A stretch of 64,000 bases of DNA, taken from an uncultured Massilia sp. (GTDB lineage: Bacteria > Pseudomonadota > Gammaproteobacteria > Burkholderiales > Burkholderiaceae). The translations under genes and the position numbers were made by a program. Within the stretch, counting starts at the first letter, position 1. Each line of letters begins with the position of its first letter. Below the pieces are notes generated by a model that saw only the letters and a program-made list of their open reading frames with translations, made no database searches and had not been told where the DNA came from. Of the stretch, positions 1-9,048 are shown piece after piece. The DNA is taken from positions 1-64,000 of the forward strand of contig CAMPHU010000002.1 of NCBI GenBank assembly GCA_946886065.1, written 5' to 3'.

Positions 1-1324
1 GGAAGTAGTTGTGGCCCACCTCATGGATGATCACGCCGATCAGGCCGTACTTGGTGCGCTTGGAATAGGTCAGCTCGCCGGTCTTCTTGTCCTTGACGGG
101 ACGCGGACCGTTGAAGGTGATCATCGGGTATTCCATGCCGCCCACCGGGCCGTTGACCGAGATCGACACCGGATACGGGTAGTCGAGGGAGTACTTGTTG
201 TACTGCTCGATGGTGTGGACGATCGCGTGGGTCGAGTAGCGCTCCCACAGCGGGTTGCCTTCCTTCGGATAGTAGGACATCGCCATCACGTCGACGTTGC
301 CGCTCTTGATGCCCTGGGCGTCCCAGATGAACTTGCGGCTGGTGGCGAAGGCGAAGTCGCGCACGTTTTTCGCCTTGAAGTGCCAGGTCTTGGTGCCGCT
401 CGCGCGCTGCTTTTCCCGCGCTTCCGCTTCCGCCTGGGTGGCGATGATGACCGGCTTCTTAGCCGATCGGGCCTGCTTCAGGCGCTCGCGCTGGGCGGCG
501 CTGAGGACCTCGCCCGGATTCTGCAACTCGCCGGTGGAGGCCACGATGTGGTCGGCCGGGACGGTGATCTGCACGTCGTAGTCGCCGAATTCCAGCGTGA
601 ACTCGCCGGCGCCCAGGAACTGCTTGTGCTGCCAGCCGTAGACGTCGTAGTAGGCGGCCATGCGCGGGAACCACTGGGCGACCTCGAACAGGTCGTTCTT
701 GTCGTCGAACTTCTCGTAGCCGGAACGGCCGCCGAGCACCTTCTGCTCGTTGATGTTGTAGTTCCATGCGACGCTGAACGACACCCGCGCGCCCGGCTTG
801 AGCGGCTGCGGCAGGTCGATGCGCATCATGGTCTTGTTGATGGTGTAGGGCAGGGCGCGGCCGCCGCTGTCCTTGACGCTGGTGATGTTGAAGCCTCCCG
901 GGAAGTCGGCGGCGGTCAGCATCGAGCGCATGCCGTCGAACTTCAGGCCCTCTTCCGGGCTGCGCGGCTTTTCCCAGGCCTGGCGCGAGGCCACGGTGGC
1001 GCTCTGGCGCGCGTCCGAATCCGGCTTGTAGATGTTCTGGTCCAGCTGCACCCACAGGTATTTCAGGGTGTCCGGGGAATTGTTGTAGTAGGTGATCGTG
1101 CCCGAGCCGGTGATCGCGCGGCGCGCTTCGTCGAGGGTGGCGCGGATGGTGTAGTCCGCGCGCTGCTGCCAGTAGGCGTGGCCTGGCGCACCGGATGCGG
1201 TGCGGATCGCCCCCGGGGTCGGGAGCAGTTCATCGAGCTGGCGGAACTTGTCGTCGAAAGGCGCAGCTGCGAAAGCCGTGGCGGTAAAGGATAAAGCCGC
1301 CAGGACAATGGGCAAACGAATCAT
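1..1324 (-). CDS. M1 family zinc metallopeptidase, exported, 3' end outside window
   Basis: Reading the minus strand gives an uninterrupted frame of about 441 codons that runs off the left edge, so the C-terminal part is missing. The first 20 or so residues form a signal peptide (MIRLPIVLAALSFTATAFA), indicating export. Two hallmarks of gluzincin M1 aminopeptidases are visible: a GGMEYP motif, the counterpart of the family GAMEN substrate loop, and the zinc motif HEVGH (bases 11-25), where two histidines bind zinc and the glutamate is catalytic. The third zinc ligand lies beyond the window. The start is an ATG preceded by AGGGGA. The likely role is removal of N-terminal residues from periplasmic peptides; the substrate cannot be told from sequence. 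Confidence 0.88.
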   Translation of the reverse strand, partial: MIRLPIVLAALSFTATAFAAAPFDDKFRQLDELLPTPGAIRTASGAPGHAYWQQRADYTIRATLDEARRAITGSGTITYYNNSPDTLKYLWVQLDQNIYKPDSDARQSATVASRQAWEKPRSPEEGLKFDGMRSMLTAADFPGGFNITSVKDSGGRALPYTINKTMMRIDLPQPLKPGARVSFSVAWNYNINEQKVLGGRSGYEKFDDKNDLFEVAQWFPRMAAYYDVYGWQHKQFLGAGEFTLEFGDYDVQITVPADHIVASTGELQNPGEVLSAAQRERLKQARSAKKPVIIATQAEAEAREKQRASGTKTWHFKAKNVRDFAFATSRKFIWDAQGIKSGNVDVMAMSYYPKEGNPLWERYSTHAIVHTIEQYNKYSLDYPYPVSISVNGPVGGMEYPMITFNGPRPVKDKKTGELTYSKRTKYGLIGVIIHEVGHNYF

Positions 1325-1484
1325 ATTTCCCCTGGAATTTTAATTGGTATAGGAAAAACTATTCTAGCTTTACCCATCCGGCAATTGTTCGGGGGATTTG
1401 TAAAAAAGCTGATACATCATACATATGCTGTATTTGCGCGATCCAGGGCCGTATTGACGCACCCTGCGGACCGCGCCGGGCCGC

Positions 1485-2912
1485 TTATTTTGCGCGCCGG
1501 TAGGGCAACTCGGTGGAGCCTGCGAGGAGGTGGCCGCTGTCGCCATCGAGCGGACGCAGGTCGATCTGGCGGCTCAGGATGAACAGCAGCTTGTCGGACT
1601 CGGCATACAGGGGCTCCCACTGGCCCTCGCGCAGCGCCAGCATCAATACGCCGTCGCGCTCGGCGATCTCGAACTTGCCCCGGCCCGGTATGTCGTAGCG
1701 GCCTTCCAGCGATTTGCGCTGTGCGGGCGGCAGCGTGACGGAGGCACGCAGCTTCGTCGCGTGGCTGGACCAGCCGTATTCGGCGGCGATGGCCCGCATC
1801 ACGCTCTGCGCCAGCGGACCGCCGTTGTCGCCGTTGGTCATGACGATGGCGCCGTCGCCGTGCCCGATGAAGGCGTACAAGGAACTCTGGAAGCCCATGT
1901 TGCTGCCGCCGTGGCCGAAGGCGGGTTCGTCCTTTTCGACGTCGATCTCGACCCCGAGGCCGTAGCTGTTCTTCACCGGGGTGAACATGGCGCGCGTCAT
2001 CGGCTGCGTCAGCAGGTCCCTGGCGCGGCCCGCCGCGGCTTCCTGCAGCGCGATGGCGAACTTCGCCAGGTCGGACGGCGTGGTCCACAGTCCGGCGGCG
2101 GCCATCTCGGGATAGGTATAGGGGCCGCCCGCGTAGGGCTTGCCGCCGCGGTCGTGCGGCTGGGCGGCGCGCGCCCGCCAGGCGGCCGGCAGCGGCTGGG
2201 CGAAGGCGCTGTCCTTCATCCCGAGCGGCGCCAGGACCAGGTCCTTCATCAGCGTGTCGAAAGGCTTGCCGCCACGGTCGACCATGGCCTGCTGCAGCAC
2301 CGTATAGCCGCCGCCGGAATAATCCCAGGCGCTGCCCGGCGCAGCTTCCACGCGCACGGCCCTGGTGTTGGCCGGCGCCTGTCCGTCCAGCACCTGCGCC
2401 AGGGTCGGCACCGGCTTGTCCGCCGCATAGCCGGGGAAGCCCGACACCGTGGTGCCGGCCGTGTGCGACAGCAGCTGGCGCACGCTCGGCTTGCCTGCTC
2501 CCGCCGGCAGCTTCCAGCTGGTGAGGATGGTGTTGACGTCGGCGTCCAGGTCCAGCTTGCCCTGCTCGGCCAGGCGCAGCGCCGCCAGCGCCGTCACCGG
2601 CTTGCTGATCGAGGCCGCCTGGAACAGCGTCTGCGGCGTCACCGCCGGTCCCCCCTCGTGGGTCACGCCGAAGCCGCGCGCCCAGGCCAGCTTGCCGCCG
2701 CGGATCACGGCCACGCTCACGCCGGGGACGTTCAGGCGGCGCATCTCGTCCTGCAGGCGGCTGGTCTTGACCGGCTGGCCCTGGAGCGCCACGGCGGGGC
2801 GCAGCCCCTGTTCGATGCGGGCGATGGCGGCATCGTCGGCCCAGGCGGCGGGAACAAGGGCCAGCCAGCAGGCGGCGGTCAATCCAGGGACGGCAAGGCG
2901 TCGGGCGGTCAT
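1485..2912 (-). CDS. Serine hydrolase of the beta-lactamase (class C/PBP4*) superfamily
   Basis: The 475-residue product starts MTARRLAVPG and has a signal peptide ending near AWA, so it is probably periplasmic. The family triad is present: SxxK as SISK in QAASISKPV, the tyrosine motif as YSG in DYSGGGYTV, and an HxG-type motif as HGGSN. A C-terminal beta-rich domain of about 100 residues follows the catalytic fold, as in many beta-lactamase-related esterases and D-aminopeptidases. I chose ATG 2912 because GGAGA sits 5 bases upstream; an ATG at 2924 has no comparable site. It could be an esterase, a peptidase or a weak beta-lactamase. Nothing beside it suggests an antibiotic-resistance setting. 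Confidence 0.85.
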   Translation of the reverse strand: MTARRLAVPGLTAACWLALVPAAWADDAAIARIEQGLRPAVALQGQPVKTSRLQDEMRRLNVPGVSVAVIRGGKLAWARGFGVTHEGGPAVTPQTLFQAASISKPVTALAALRLAEQGKLDLDADVNTILTSWKLPAGAGKPSVRQLLSHTAGTTVSGFPGYAADKPVPTLAQVLDGQAPANTRAVRVEAAPGSAWDYSGGGYTVLQQAMVDRGGKPFDTLMKDLVLAPLGMKDSAFAQPLPAAWRARAAQPHDRGGKPYAGGPYTYPEMAAAGLWTTPSDLAKFAIALQEAAAGRARDLLTQPMTRAMFTPVKNSYGLGVEIDVEKDEPAFGHGGSNMGFQSSLYAFIGHGDGAIVMTNGDNGGPLAQSVMRAIAAEYGWSSHATKLRASVTLPPAQRKSLEGRYDIPGRGKFEIAERDGVLMLALREGQWEPLYAESDKLLFILSRQIDLRPLDGDSGHLLAGSTELPYRRAK

Positions 2913-2990
2913 GCGGTTCTCCATACTCGTTGACGGTAATGCAAGGAGTATGGAGACCGCGGCCCGATGTGGCAATGCGCTGCGGGTAGT

Positions 2991-4190
2991 TCAGGCGACC
3001 GGCATGCTGAAGGTGAACGAGGTCCTGCCTTCGGCGGAAGTGACGCGGATCGCGCCGCCATGGCCGGCGGCGATCCGGTCGACGATATACAGTCCCAGTC
3101 CCAGGCCCTCGCTGCCGGGGCGCGAGGACGCGCGCCAGTAGGGCTTGAACAGCTGGCCGATCATGGCCGGGCTCAGGTCCGGACCTTCGTTGGTCACGCG
3201 CAGGATGAAGCTGGGGCCGTCGACGGCGGCGGTGACGGTGATCGGCCGCTGCGGGTTGCCGTGCACCAGGGCGTTCTTGAGCAGGTTCGACAGCAGCTGG
3301 GACAGGCGCTGCGGATCGCAGCGCAGCGCCAGCCGGGTGTCGATGGCGGTGTCGACCTGGCGGCCGGGGTAGACGCCGCGCAGCTCGTCGACCACCTGCT
3401 CCAGCACCATGCCGATGTCGTCGCGCTCGCGCAGGTCGAGGGCGATGCCCGACCCCATGCGCCCGCGCGTGAAGTCGACCACGTCGTCGACCAGGCCCGC
3501 GATGCGCCGGGCGCTGCGGCGGATGCGTTCCACCAGCTGGCGCGCGCCCGCGTCCTCGACCCGGCGCGCCAGGATTTCGGTGCCGCTCAAAATCGCGCCC
3601 AGCGGGGTGCGCAGGTCGTGGCCCAGCACGGCGATGAACTGCTCGCGCAGCTCGGCCGTCTCGCGTTCCGTGAACAGGGCGGTGCGGGCCGCGCGCAGCG
3701 AGCGTTCGGATTCGAGCTGGTTCGAGATCAGCTCCGCGAACAGGGCCAGGGTCGCGGCGGTGGCGCCGTCGGAGAGGCGCGCCGGTTCCGGATCGAGGCC
3801 GCACAGGGTGCCGAAGTAGAAGCCGTCCGGGCGGAAGATCGGGATCGAGAAGTAGCTCTGGAAGCCGTAGATGCGCGGCGTGTAGTGCTCGCGGTAGCGT
3901 TCGCTATGGCGCACGCTGTCGATGATCACCGCCTGGCGGGTGGCGTGGACCTCGCTGCAGATGGTGGTGTCGACGTCGAGCGTGTCGCCCGGGCGCAGGC
4001 CGAAGTCGAGACGGTCGTGCACCGCGCAGGCGGTCCAGGACGACGCGGTGACATGGGCGATGGCGACGAAGCGCAGCCCGGTCATGGCGGCGACGGTGTC
4101 GAGAATGCGTGGAACAGCGCCTATGCCCTGTATTTCGCTCACATGGTCGGCCACGTGAGTTGGAACATCCCCAAGAACGCCGTCTTCCAT
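2991..4190 (-). CDS. GAF-domain sensor histidine kinase
   Basis: The protein has 399 residues and no membrane segments, so it is probably cytoplasmic. An N-terminal GAF sensor domain covers about residues 25-165. The HisKA dimerisation domain has its phospho-accepting His191 in VLGHDLRTPLG. The HATPase_c domain shows an N box (NLLKNALVHGN, about 302-312) and a G box (EGLGLGLYIV, about 361-370). It would autophosphorylate and pass phosphate to a response regulator, but none is adjacent, so it is an orphan kinase here. The GAF ligand is unknown; I see no obvious bilin-attachment cysteine context. ATG 4190 is preceded by GGACGG. An extended -10 element lies about 35 bases upstream. Confidence 0.9.
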   Translation of the reverse strand: MEDGVLGDVPTHVADHVSEIQGIGAVPRILDTVAAMTGLRFVAIAHVTASSWTACAVHDRLDFGLRPGDTLDVDTTICSEVHATRQAVIIDSVRHSERYREHYTPRIYGFQSYFSIPIFRPDGFYFGTLCGLDPEPARLSDGATAATLALFAELISNQLESERSLRAARTALFTERETAELREQFIAVLGHDLRTPLGAILSGTEILARRVEDAGARQLVERIRRSARRIAGLVDDVVDFTRGRMGSGIALDLRERDDIGMVLEQVVDELRGVYPGRQVDTAIDTRLALRCDPQRLSQLLSNLLKNALVHGNPQRPITVTAAVDGPSFILRVTNEGPDLSPAMIGQLFKPYWRASSRPGSEGLGLGLYIVDRIAAGHGGAIRVTSAEGRTSFTFSMPVA

Positions 4191-4223
4191 GATCGCCGTC
4201 CGTTTATAAATTGTAATTATTAC

Positions 4224-4232
4224 ATCATAGCA
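4224..4232 (-). promoter_or_regulatory. Extended -10 promoter element for the histidine kinase gene
   Basis: On the minus strand this reads TGCTATGAT, an extended -10 (TGn plus TATGAT). It lies in an AT-rich stretch 34 bases upstream of the kinase ATG. A TTGTAT sequence 19 bases further upstream may act as a weak -35. Confidence 0.45.
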
Positions 4233-4265
4233 TTAGCATGCCGATGGAATACAAGCACTTTTTTG

Positions 4266-5348
4266 TTACACCAGCCAGCGGCCGTCCGCGTACACCTTTT
4301 CCTCGCCCAGGTAGACCGCGTCGGTCACCGCGAACACGTCGATGTGGTAGCGCGCGTCCTTGCGCTTGAAGCCCGGTTTCGGATAGACCCCGTGCTTGGC
4401 GCCGAGCGAGAGGTGGATGCCGCACATGCGCTCGTAGGTGCCGATGTCGTCCACCCGGCGCTCGCGCGTGAAGGCGCGGTTCAGGCCGAAGCCCAGTTCG
4501 CGCACCCAGACCTCGCCCTCGTCGGCGCGAATGATGTCCAGCACTTCCTGGAAGGCCGGCGTGGCGTTCTCGGCCGCCACCACGCGGCCCCTGGCGATCA
4601 CCAGGGTCACGGGCGTGTCCGGGCGGTTGGAGCGGTAACGGGTGTCGCCGAACACGTGCACCTGGACCCGGCCATGCACCGCTTCCAGGTCGAGCGCTTC
4701 GGTGAACACCTCGCCGATCGGGAACTGGCCGCCCACGTTGTTCATCCCGCTGTAGTCGCCCACGTTCAGCTTGGCCGGCTCGAAGGGCGAGGCGAAGTGC
4801 AGGACCTCGCCGCCGCCTTCCACGCGCGCGTGCGGCACGCTGTCGATGCGCGCCTTCAGCGCGCGGCCGGTGCCGCGGAAGTAGGCCGGGTCGTAGGCCA
4901 GCGCCTCGATGTAATGCCCGGCCTGCGCTCCCGGCATGCGCGACAGGTGCACGTGCTCGATCACCTTCAGGCCCAGCTTGAACAGCTCGACCCGGATGCG
5001 GAAGCCGTCCAGGCGGAAGTTGGTCGACTGCACCAGCACCACCAGGTCCTTCGCCTGCATGCTGCGGAAAGCTTCCAGCACCGCCTCCGGCGTCACGCTG
5101 TCGAAGTCGATGAAGCGGGCGTCCGGCAGGTTGCGGCGGTAGGCTTCGAGCAGGGCGCGCGACAGGCCGGTGCGGGTGTCGAAGACGACCAGGGCGGCGT
5201 GGCCGGGGCCGTGTTCGACGGCGATCGAGAGCAGGTCGGCCAGGTGCGCGCAGGCGGCGTCGGCGGCGTGCGGGGGCAGGTCGCCGGAGGAGGGCAGGTC
5301 GGAAAGCATGGGGAGAGTCGGCAAGCCAGGGAGTATCCAGCCCGTCAT
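4266..5348 (-). CDS. M29-type aminopeptidase-like metalloprotein
   Basis: The product is up to 360 residues and appears cytoplasmic. The C-terminal half carries a motif series resembling peptidase M29/aminopeptidase T: a glutamate in FPIGEVFTEA, a second in VRELGFGLNRAF, a histidine in IHLSLGAKHG, and an HxD in YHIDVF. In M29 enzymes these bind a pair of metal ions. The same fold includes non-peptidase members such as 2,5-dihydroxypyridine dioxygenase, so hydrolysis should not be assumed. No Shine-Dalgarno site separates the possible starts (5348 or 5309). The gene is divergent from the tubulin-like operon. Confidence 0.55.
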   Translation of the reverse strand: MTGWILPGLPTLPMLSDLPSSGDLPPHAADAACAHLADLLSIAVEHGPGHAALVVFDTRTGLSRALLEAYRRNLPDARFIDFDSVTPEAVLEAFRSMQAKDLVVLVQSTNFRLDGFRIRVELFKLGLKVIEHVHLSRMPGAQAGHYIEALAYDPAYFRGTGRALKARIDSVPHARVEGGGEVLHFASPFEPAKLNVGDYSGMNNVGGQFPIGEVFTEALDLEAVHGRVQVHVFGDTRYRSNRPDTPVTLVIARGRVVAAENATPAFQEVLDIIRADEGEVWVRELGFGLNRAFTRERRVDDIGTYERMCGIHLSLGAKHGVYPKPGFKRKDARYHIDVFAVTDAVYLGEEKVYADGRWLV

Positions 5349-5530
5349 TATACGGTTTCGGCCCGGAAGTTCCGCTGAACGGCCCGCTATTTGATCCCGG
5401 CAGTATCACTGCATGCTACCCCGTGAACGGCGCGCCGCGCGGCAGGTGGCGGCGCTATGATTTGATCAACAACAACGGCCTCGACAGGCTTTGTTTCGGC
5501 AAATCACATGGCATGCGAACGGGAGTGGAA

Positions 5531-7021
5531 GTGGCTTACCGATGGGAAACGCCTGCCAGCATCTGGCAGGAAGACGAGAAGAATGGGCAGTTCGAACTGC
5601 TGGCCACCGAGGGCCTGGGACGCATCGACTGGCAGTCCCATGCAGGCGCGCGCCTGCCGGACGTCGCGCGCCTGCTCGGCGCCTCGCTGCCGGCGGGCTG
5701 CGGCTGTGCGCCCATCTATCCCGAAGGCTTCGCCCATTGCCCGCATTGCGGCCGGCCTTTGCAGCGCCTGAATGGCCAGCCTGCGCGCCAGCCCGGCTGG
5801 TGGGGGCCGGGCGCGGACCAGTCGCTGCCGCGCCATGTGCCGCATGGCTTGCCGGTCACCTCCCTGGCGCTGGGCGACAGCCTGGAAGAGCGGCCCGCCG
5901 CGCCGCAGGTGGGCCGGGCCGAGCGCGGCATGCCGGCGCCGCCCAATGCATGGTGCGTGTTTGCCGCCGCCGCTTATGGCTTTCCCGAGCAGCGCCTGCT
6001 GGCGCTGGCGCCTGCCCGCGGCGTGCTGCAATACTGGGACCCGCTGGCCCAGTTGTGGCACGTGCTGGCGCCCGAGGACGGCGCCGGCAGCCTGGCCTTC
6101 ACGGCATCGGCATATGCATGGCTGCCCGCCGAGGGCGGCGACGGGGGCAGGCGCGGCGAAGTGGGGCTGGTCCCGACCGCCGCCGGCCTGCAGCGCCTGT
6201 GGATCAACCCGCTGAGCGAAACCTACCGCCTCGAACCGGTACTCGACGCGCCGGTGCTGGCCGCGCCCGGCATCATGCGCCGCCACCTGGCCTGCCTGGT
6301 CGGCGCGCCGGGCAATGTGCACCTGTGGAGCGCCCGCACCGACCTGGGCGAGGCGCAGCAATATGCCTGCCCCGATCTGCCGGCGGCCGGCTGGTCGCGC
6401 CCCTTCGGCTACGACGGCCGCCTGTGCTGGCTGCACGAAGCGGGGCAGCTCGCCTGGCGCCCCGGCGACGCGCCGCAATTCCTGCCCTGGCCGCCGGAAT
6501 GGCAGCCGCGCCTGGCCTTCGGCGGGCCGACCCAGAGCCGCGACGGGCGCCTGTGGCATATCGGCCATGACGGCCAGGGCTATTCCTTCCTCGAACTGGG
6601 TGCGGAGCAGCCGGAGCGGGTCGGCATCGACGGCGCGCGCCTCGGCTTCGCCAACTTCCTGTTCCGCCGCGGCCATCCGGTGGTGGACGAGCCATGGTCG
6701 GCCGAGCACGTCGAAGACCAGGGCCAGGACGATACGCTCGTGGTGCCGCTGCTGCGCAGCTTCAACAACAACCGCAGCCAGCCGAGCGGACTGGTGCTGC
6801 GCCTGCACAAGTACACCGGCCGCGCCGAAGACGCCCTGGAGGACCGTGTGATCCAGCGCGTGACGGTCGAATGGATCGGCCGCCGCAACGTGATCCTGGA
6901 CGAGATCGCGCGCCTGGCGCGGCCGCTAGCCTGCGTGCCGCTGGTCTACGACAACTGCCTGTGGCTGCACCATCCCGACTGGAACCAGATGCGCGGCTGG
7001 CGGCTGGACGAGCTCGCGTGA
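5531..7021 (+). CDS. Zinc-ribbon protein, first gene of the tubulin-like operon
   Basis: The 496-residue protein has no recognised overall family. Cys57, Cys59, Cys70 and Cys73 (CGC...CPHCG) form a zinc-ribbon-like knuckle near the N terminus. The remainder is rich in tryptophan, glycine and short beta-strand-like segments such as VLQYWDPLAQLWHV, which could be a beta-propeller or a series of beta sheets, but I cannot assign it. No signal peptide or membrane segment is seen. I chose GTG 5531 because GGGAG lies 5 bases upstream; ATG 5513 in the same frame has no ribosome-binding site. Its stop codon overlaps the next gene's ATG by one base (TGATG), implying translational coupling with the membrane protein downstream. 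Confidence 0.65.
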   Translation: MAYRWETPASIWQEDEKNGQFELLATEGLGRIDWQSHAGARLPDVARLLGASLPAGCGCAPIYPEGFAHCPHCGRPLQRLNGQPARQPGWWGPGADQSLPRHVPHGLPVTSLALGDSLEERPAAPQVGRAERGMPAPPNAWCVFAAAAYGFPEQRLLALAPARGVLQYWDPLAQLWHVLAPEDGAGSLAFTASAYAWLPAEGGDGGRRGEVGLVPTAAGLQRLWINPLSETYRLEPVLDAPVLAAPGIMRRHLACLVGAPGNVHLWSARTDLGEAQQYACPDLPAAGWSRPFGYDGRLCWLHEAGQLAWRPGDAPQFLPWPPEWQPRLAFGGPTQSRDGRLWHIGHDGQGYSFLELGAEQPERVGIDGARLGFANFLFRRGHPVVDEPWSAEHVEDQGQDDTLVVPLLRSFNNNRSQPSGLVLRLHKYTGRAEDALEDRVIQRVTVEWIGRRNVILDEIARLARPLACVPLVYDNCLWLHHPDWNQMRGWRLDELA

Positions 7022-8541
7022 TGAGGACGCCATTCCCCACGCGGTTGCCGAAGCTCGCGCGCATGCTGCCCGCGGCCGCCCTGGCGATCTTCCTGGCCGG
7101 CTTTCCCGCCTGGGCCTTCGCCATCCCGCACGTCTTCCTGGTCCAGAATTCCGGCTGGATGGAACCTTTCTACAGCGACCCGCAATCGCAGTTCAAGCCC
7201 TTGGTGGGCGCGCTGGCGGGCAGCGTGGTGCAGCCGGGCGAGGCGGTGGTGCTGGCCGCCTTCAACCAGTCGCTGCCGGGCGCGCCTTCGCCGCGGGCGC
7301 TGCTGTCGTTCAAGGCGGGCCAGGACTCCGCGCAAAGAATCACGCAGGCCCTGCGCGGCCTCGATACCGCGCGCAAGCCGGGCAGCCGCGCGCTGGCCGA
7401 CACCGACCTGGGCGAAGCGGTGCAGGCCGCCCTCAGCCAGGCGCTGGGCGGCAAGCCGGGCATCGTCTGGCTGTTCACCAACAACCGCAACAGCCCCAAC
7501 AACGACCAGGCCACGGCGGCGCGCAACCGCGAGTTCTACCAGCTGATCCACGGCGGCGCGGCGATCGCCAAGGCGCTCGCCTTCCCGCTGCGCATGCCGG
7601 TCAAGGGCGAGCATTACAGCGCCAACGGCCTGATGGTGTACGCCTTCGCCGCCGGCGCCGAAGGGAGCAGGGCGCTCGACGCGCTGCTGGCCGCCGGGCG
7701 CGTCGAGCGCGTGATCACCGAACCGCCCGCGCGCCTCAAGCCGCTCGACCGCGACACGGTGCGCCTGGCCCCGCGCAAGGTGGAGAACGCGGCGGGCGTG
7801 CGCTTCGCCACCGCGCCCAACGGCGTGCTGCGCGCCGACGTGGCGCCGGACGCGCGCCAGCCCACGGCGCGCATCGAATGGAATCTCGAGAACACGATGT
7901 ATCCGTACACGATTTCCTCGGCCACCTTGAGCGCGCGTTCCGTGCTGGGCGGCGAGGACCGCCCGATCACGCTCGCCGGCAGCCGCGTGAGCGCGCTGGC
8001 GCCGGGCAGGCCGGCCCCGCTGGGCTCGACCATGACCCTGCCGGTGGCGCAGATCCCCGACAAATGGTCGCTCGAGGCCATGAAGTCGGCCGGCTCGGCC
8101 TATGTGCTGCCCGGGACCATCCAGCTGCACCTGGCGAACCAGAAGCTGGAGCTGTCGCAAGCCTTCCGCCAGCGCATGGCGGACCTGTTCCCGGGCGACC
8201 CGCTGCCGGACATCTTCATTCCGCCCGCGCGCGTGCAGGCCTCGACCGCCGTGCTGCCGGTCGAGGTGCGCGTGCACTATGGCATGGGGCCGCTGCTCGC
8301 CCTGGGCGGCGCGGGGCTGGCGCTGCTGGCGGCGGCGGGCGCCGCGGCCTACGCCTACGCCCGTCCGCGCCTCGCCCACGTCACCGTGGAGGACGAGCTG
8401 CGCACCATGCGCGCGCGGCCGGGCACCACGCAGCCGATCTACGACAAGGCCGGGCAGCAGGTCGCCCAGCTCAAGACCACCCTGTTCGGCCACCAGCTGC
8501 TGGACCTGCGCGAAGGCGCGCAGGTCAGGCTCGGCCGCTAA
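7021..8541 (+). CDS. vWA-like membrane protein of the tubulin-like operon
   Basis: The 506-residue protein starts with a signal sequence or signal anchor (about residues 13-34). A domain then resembles a von Willebrand A fold: strand FLVQNSGWM sits where a MIDAS DxSxS would be, and PGIVWLFTNNRN resembles the later strand that normally ends in TDG. The metal-binding aspartates are therefore not conserved. A second hydrophobic helix covers about residues 421-446. A 60-residue C-terminal tail is predicted to be cytoplasmic, putting the vWA-like part in the periplasm. The product probably links an envelope domain to the cytoplasmic tubulin-like protein. The assignment rests on pattern matching by eye; DUF status should be checked with a profile search. 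Confidence 0.6.
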   Translation: MRTPFPTRLPKLARMLPAAALAIFLAGFPAWAFAIPHVFLVQNSGWMEPFYSDPQSQFKPLVGALAGSVVQPGEAVVLAAFNQSLPGAPSPRALLSFKAGQDSAQRITQALRGLDTARKPGSRALADTDLGEAVQAALSQALGGKPGIVWLFTNNRNSPNNDQATAARNREFYQLIHGGAAIAKALAFPLRMPVKGEHYSANGLMVYAFAAGAEGSRALDALLAAGRVERVITEPPARLKPLDRDTVRLAPRKVENAAGVRFATAPNGVLRADVAPDARQPTARIEWNLENTMYPYTISSATLSARSVLGGEDRPITLAGSRVSALAPGRPAPLGSTMTLPVAQIPDKWSLEAMKSAGSAYVLPGTIQLHLANQKLELSQAFRQRMADLFPGDPLPDIFIPPARVQASTAVLPVEVRVHYGMGPLLALGGAGLALLAAAGAAAYAYARPRLAHVTVEDELRTMRARPGTTQPIYDKAGQQVAQLKTTLFGHQLLDLREGAQVRLGR

Positions 8542-8553
8542 GACGAGAGGACC

Positions 8554-9012
8554 ATGATGCAAGGAACCCAGCCACCCGCCGCGCCGTCGCCCGCCGATCC
8601 CGGCTTCAAGCTGCCCGAGGAATCGGCCTCGCCGCAAGACACGCTGCCGCGGACCGCGCCGGACACGGCGGGCCGGCCGGTGGAGGTGGTGCCGGGCACG
8701 CAAGACATGCCGCCGGCCACCGACACCTCGACGCGCGACCTGGCGATCGGCGCCGTGGTGTTCGTGATCCTGCTGGTGGTCTACTTCTTCGTGCGGAACG
8801 CCTTCGTGCACCACCTGGTGGTGCGGCGCGTGGCGCCCTCGTCGGCCGGCACGGCGGGCTGGCTGCTGTTCATCGGGCTGGGCTTCCTGTCCGCGGCGGC
8901 GGTGCTGGCCATCATCAACGCCAGCCGCTACCTGAGCTTCGGGGTCATGGGGCCGCTGGTCATCGTCGGGGTGGTGGCCCTGGTCGCGGCGCTGTTCACC
9001 GGCCGCCGCTAA
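8554..9012 (+). CDS. Small three-helix membrane protein of the tubulin-like operon
   Basis: The 152-residue protein has a disordered, proline-rich N terminus of about 60 residues, including PPAAPSPADPGFKLPEE. Three hydrophobic helices follow at about residues 62-82, 100-123 and 129-150, with a short positively charged end (GRR). No family is recognised. GAGAGG precedes tandem ATGs at 8554 and 8557; either could be the start. It lies 12 bases after the vWA-like gene and 36 bases before the tubulin-like gene. The proline-rich tail is a plausible ligand for the GYF-like domain on the tubulin-like protein, which is inference. Confidence 0.65.
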   Translation: MMQGTQPPAAPSPADPGFKLPEESASPQDTLPRTAPDTAGRPVEVVPGTQDMPPATDTSTRDLAIGAVVFVILLVVYFFVRNAFVHHLVVRRVAPSSAGTAGWLLFIGLGFLSAAAVLAIINASRYLSFGVMGPLVIVGVVALVAALFTGRR

Positions 9013-9048
9013 GGCAGGCCGAATCAAGTACACGGAAAGAGAATCGAT

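Noticed and set aside
2967..5378. An 803-codon plus-strand frame opposite the histidine kinase and M29-like genes
   Set aside because: It spans two real minus-strand genes and their promoter, and contains no recognisable domain.
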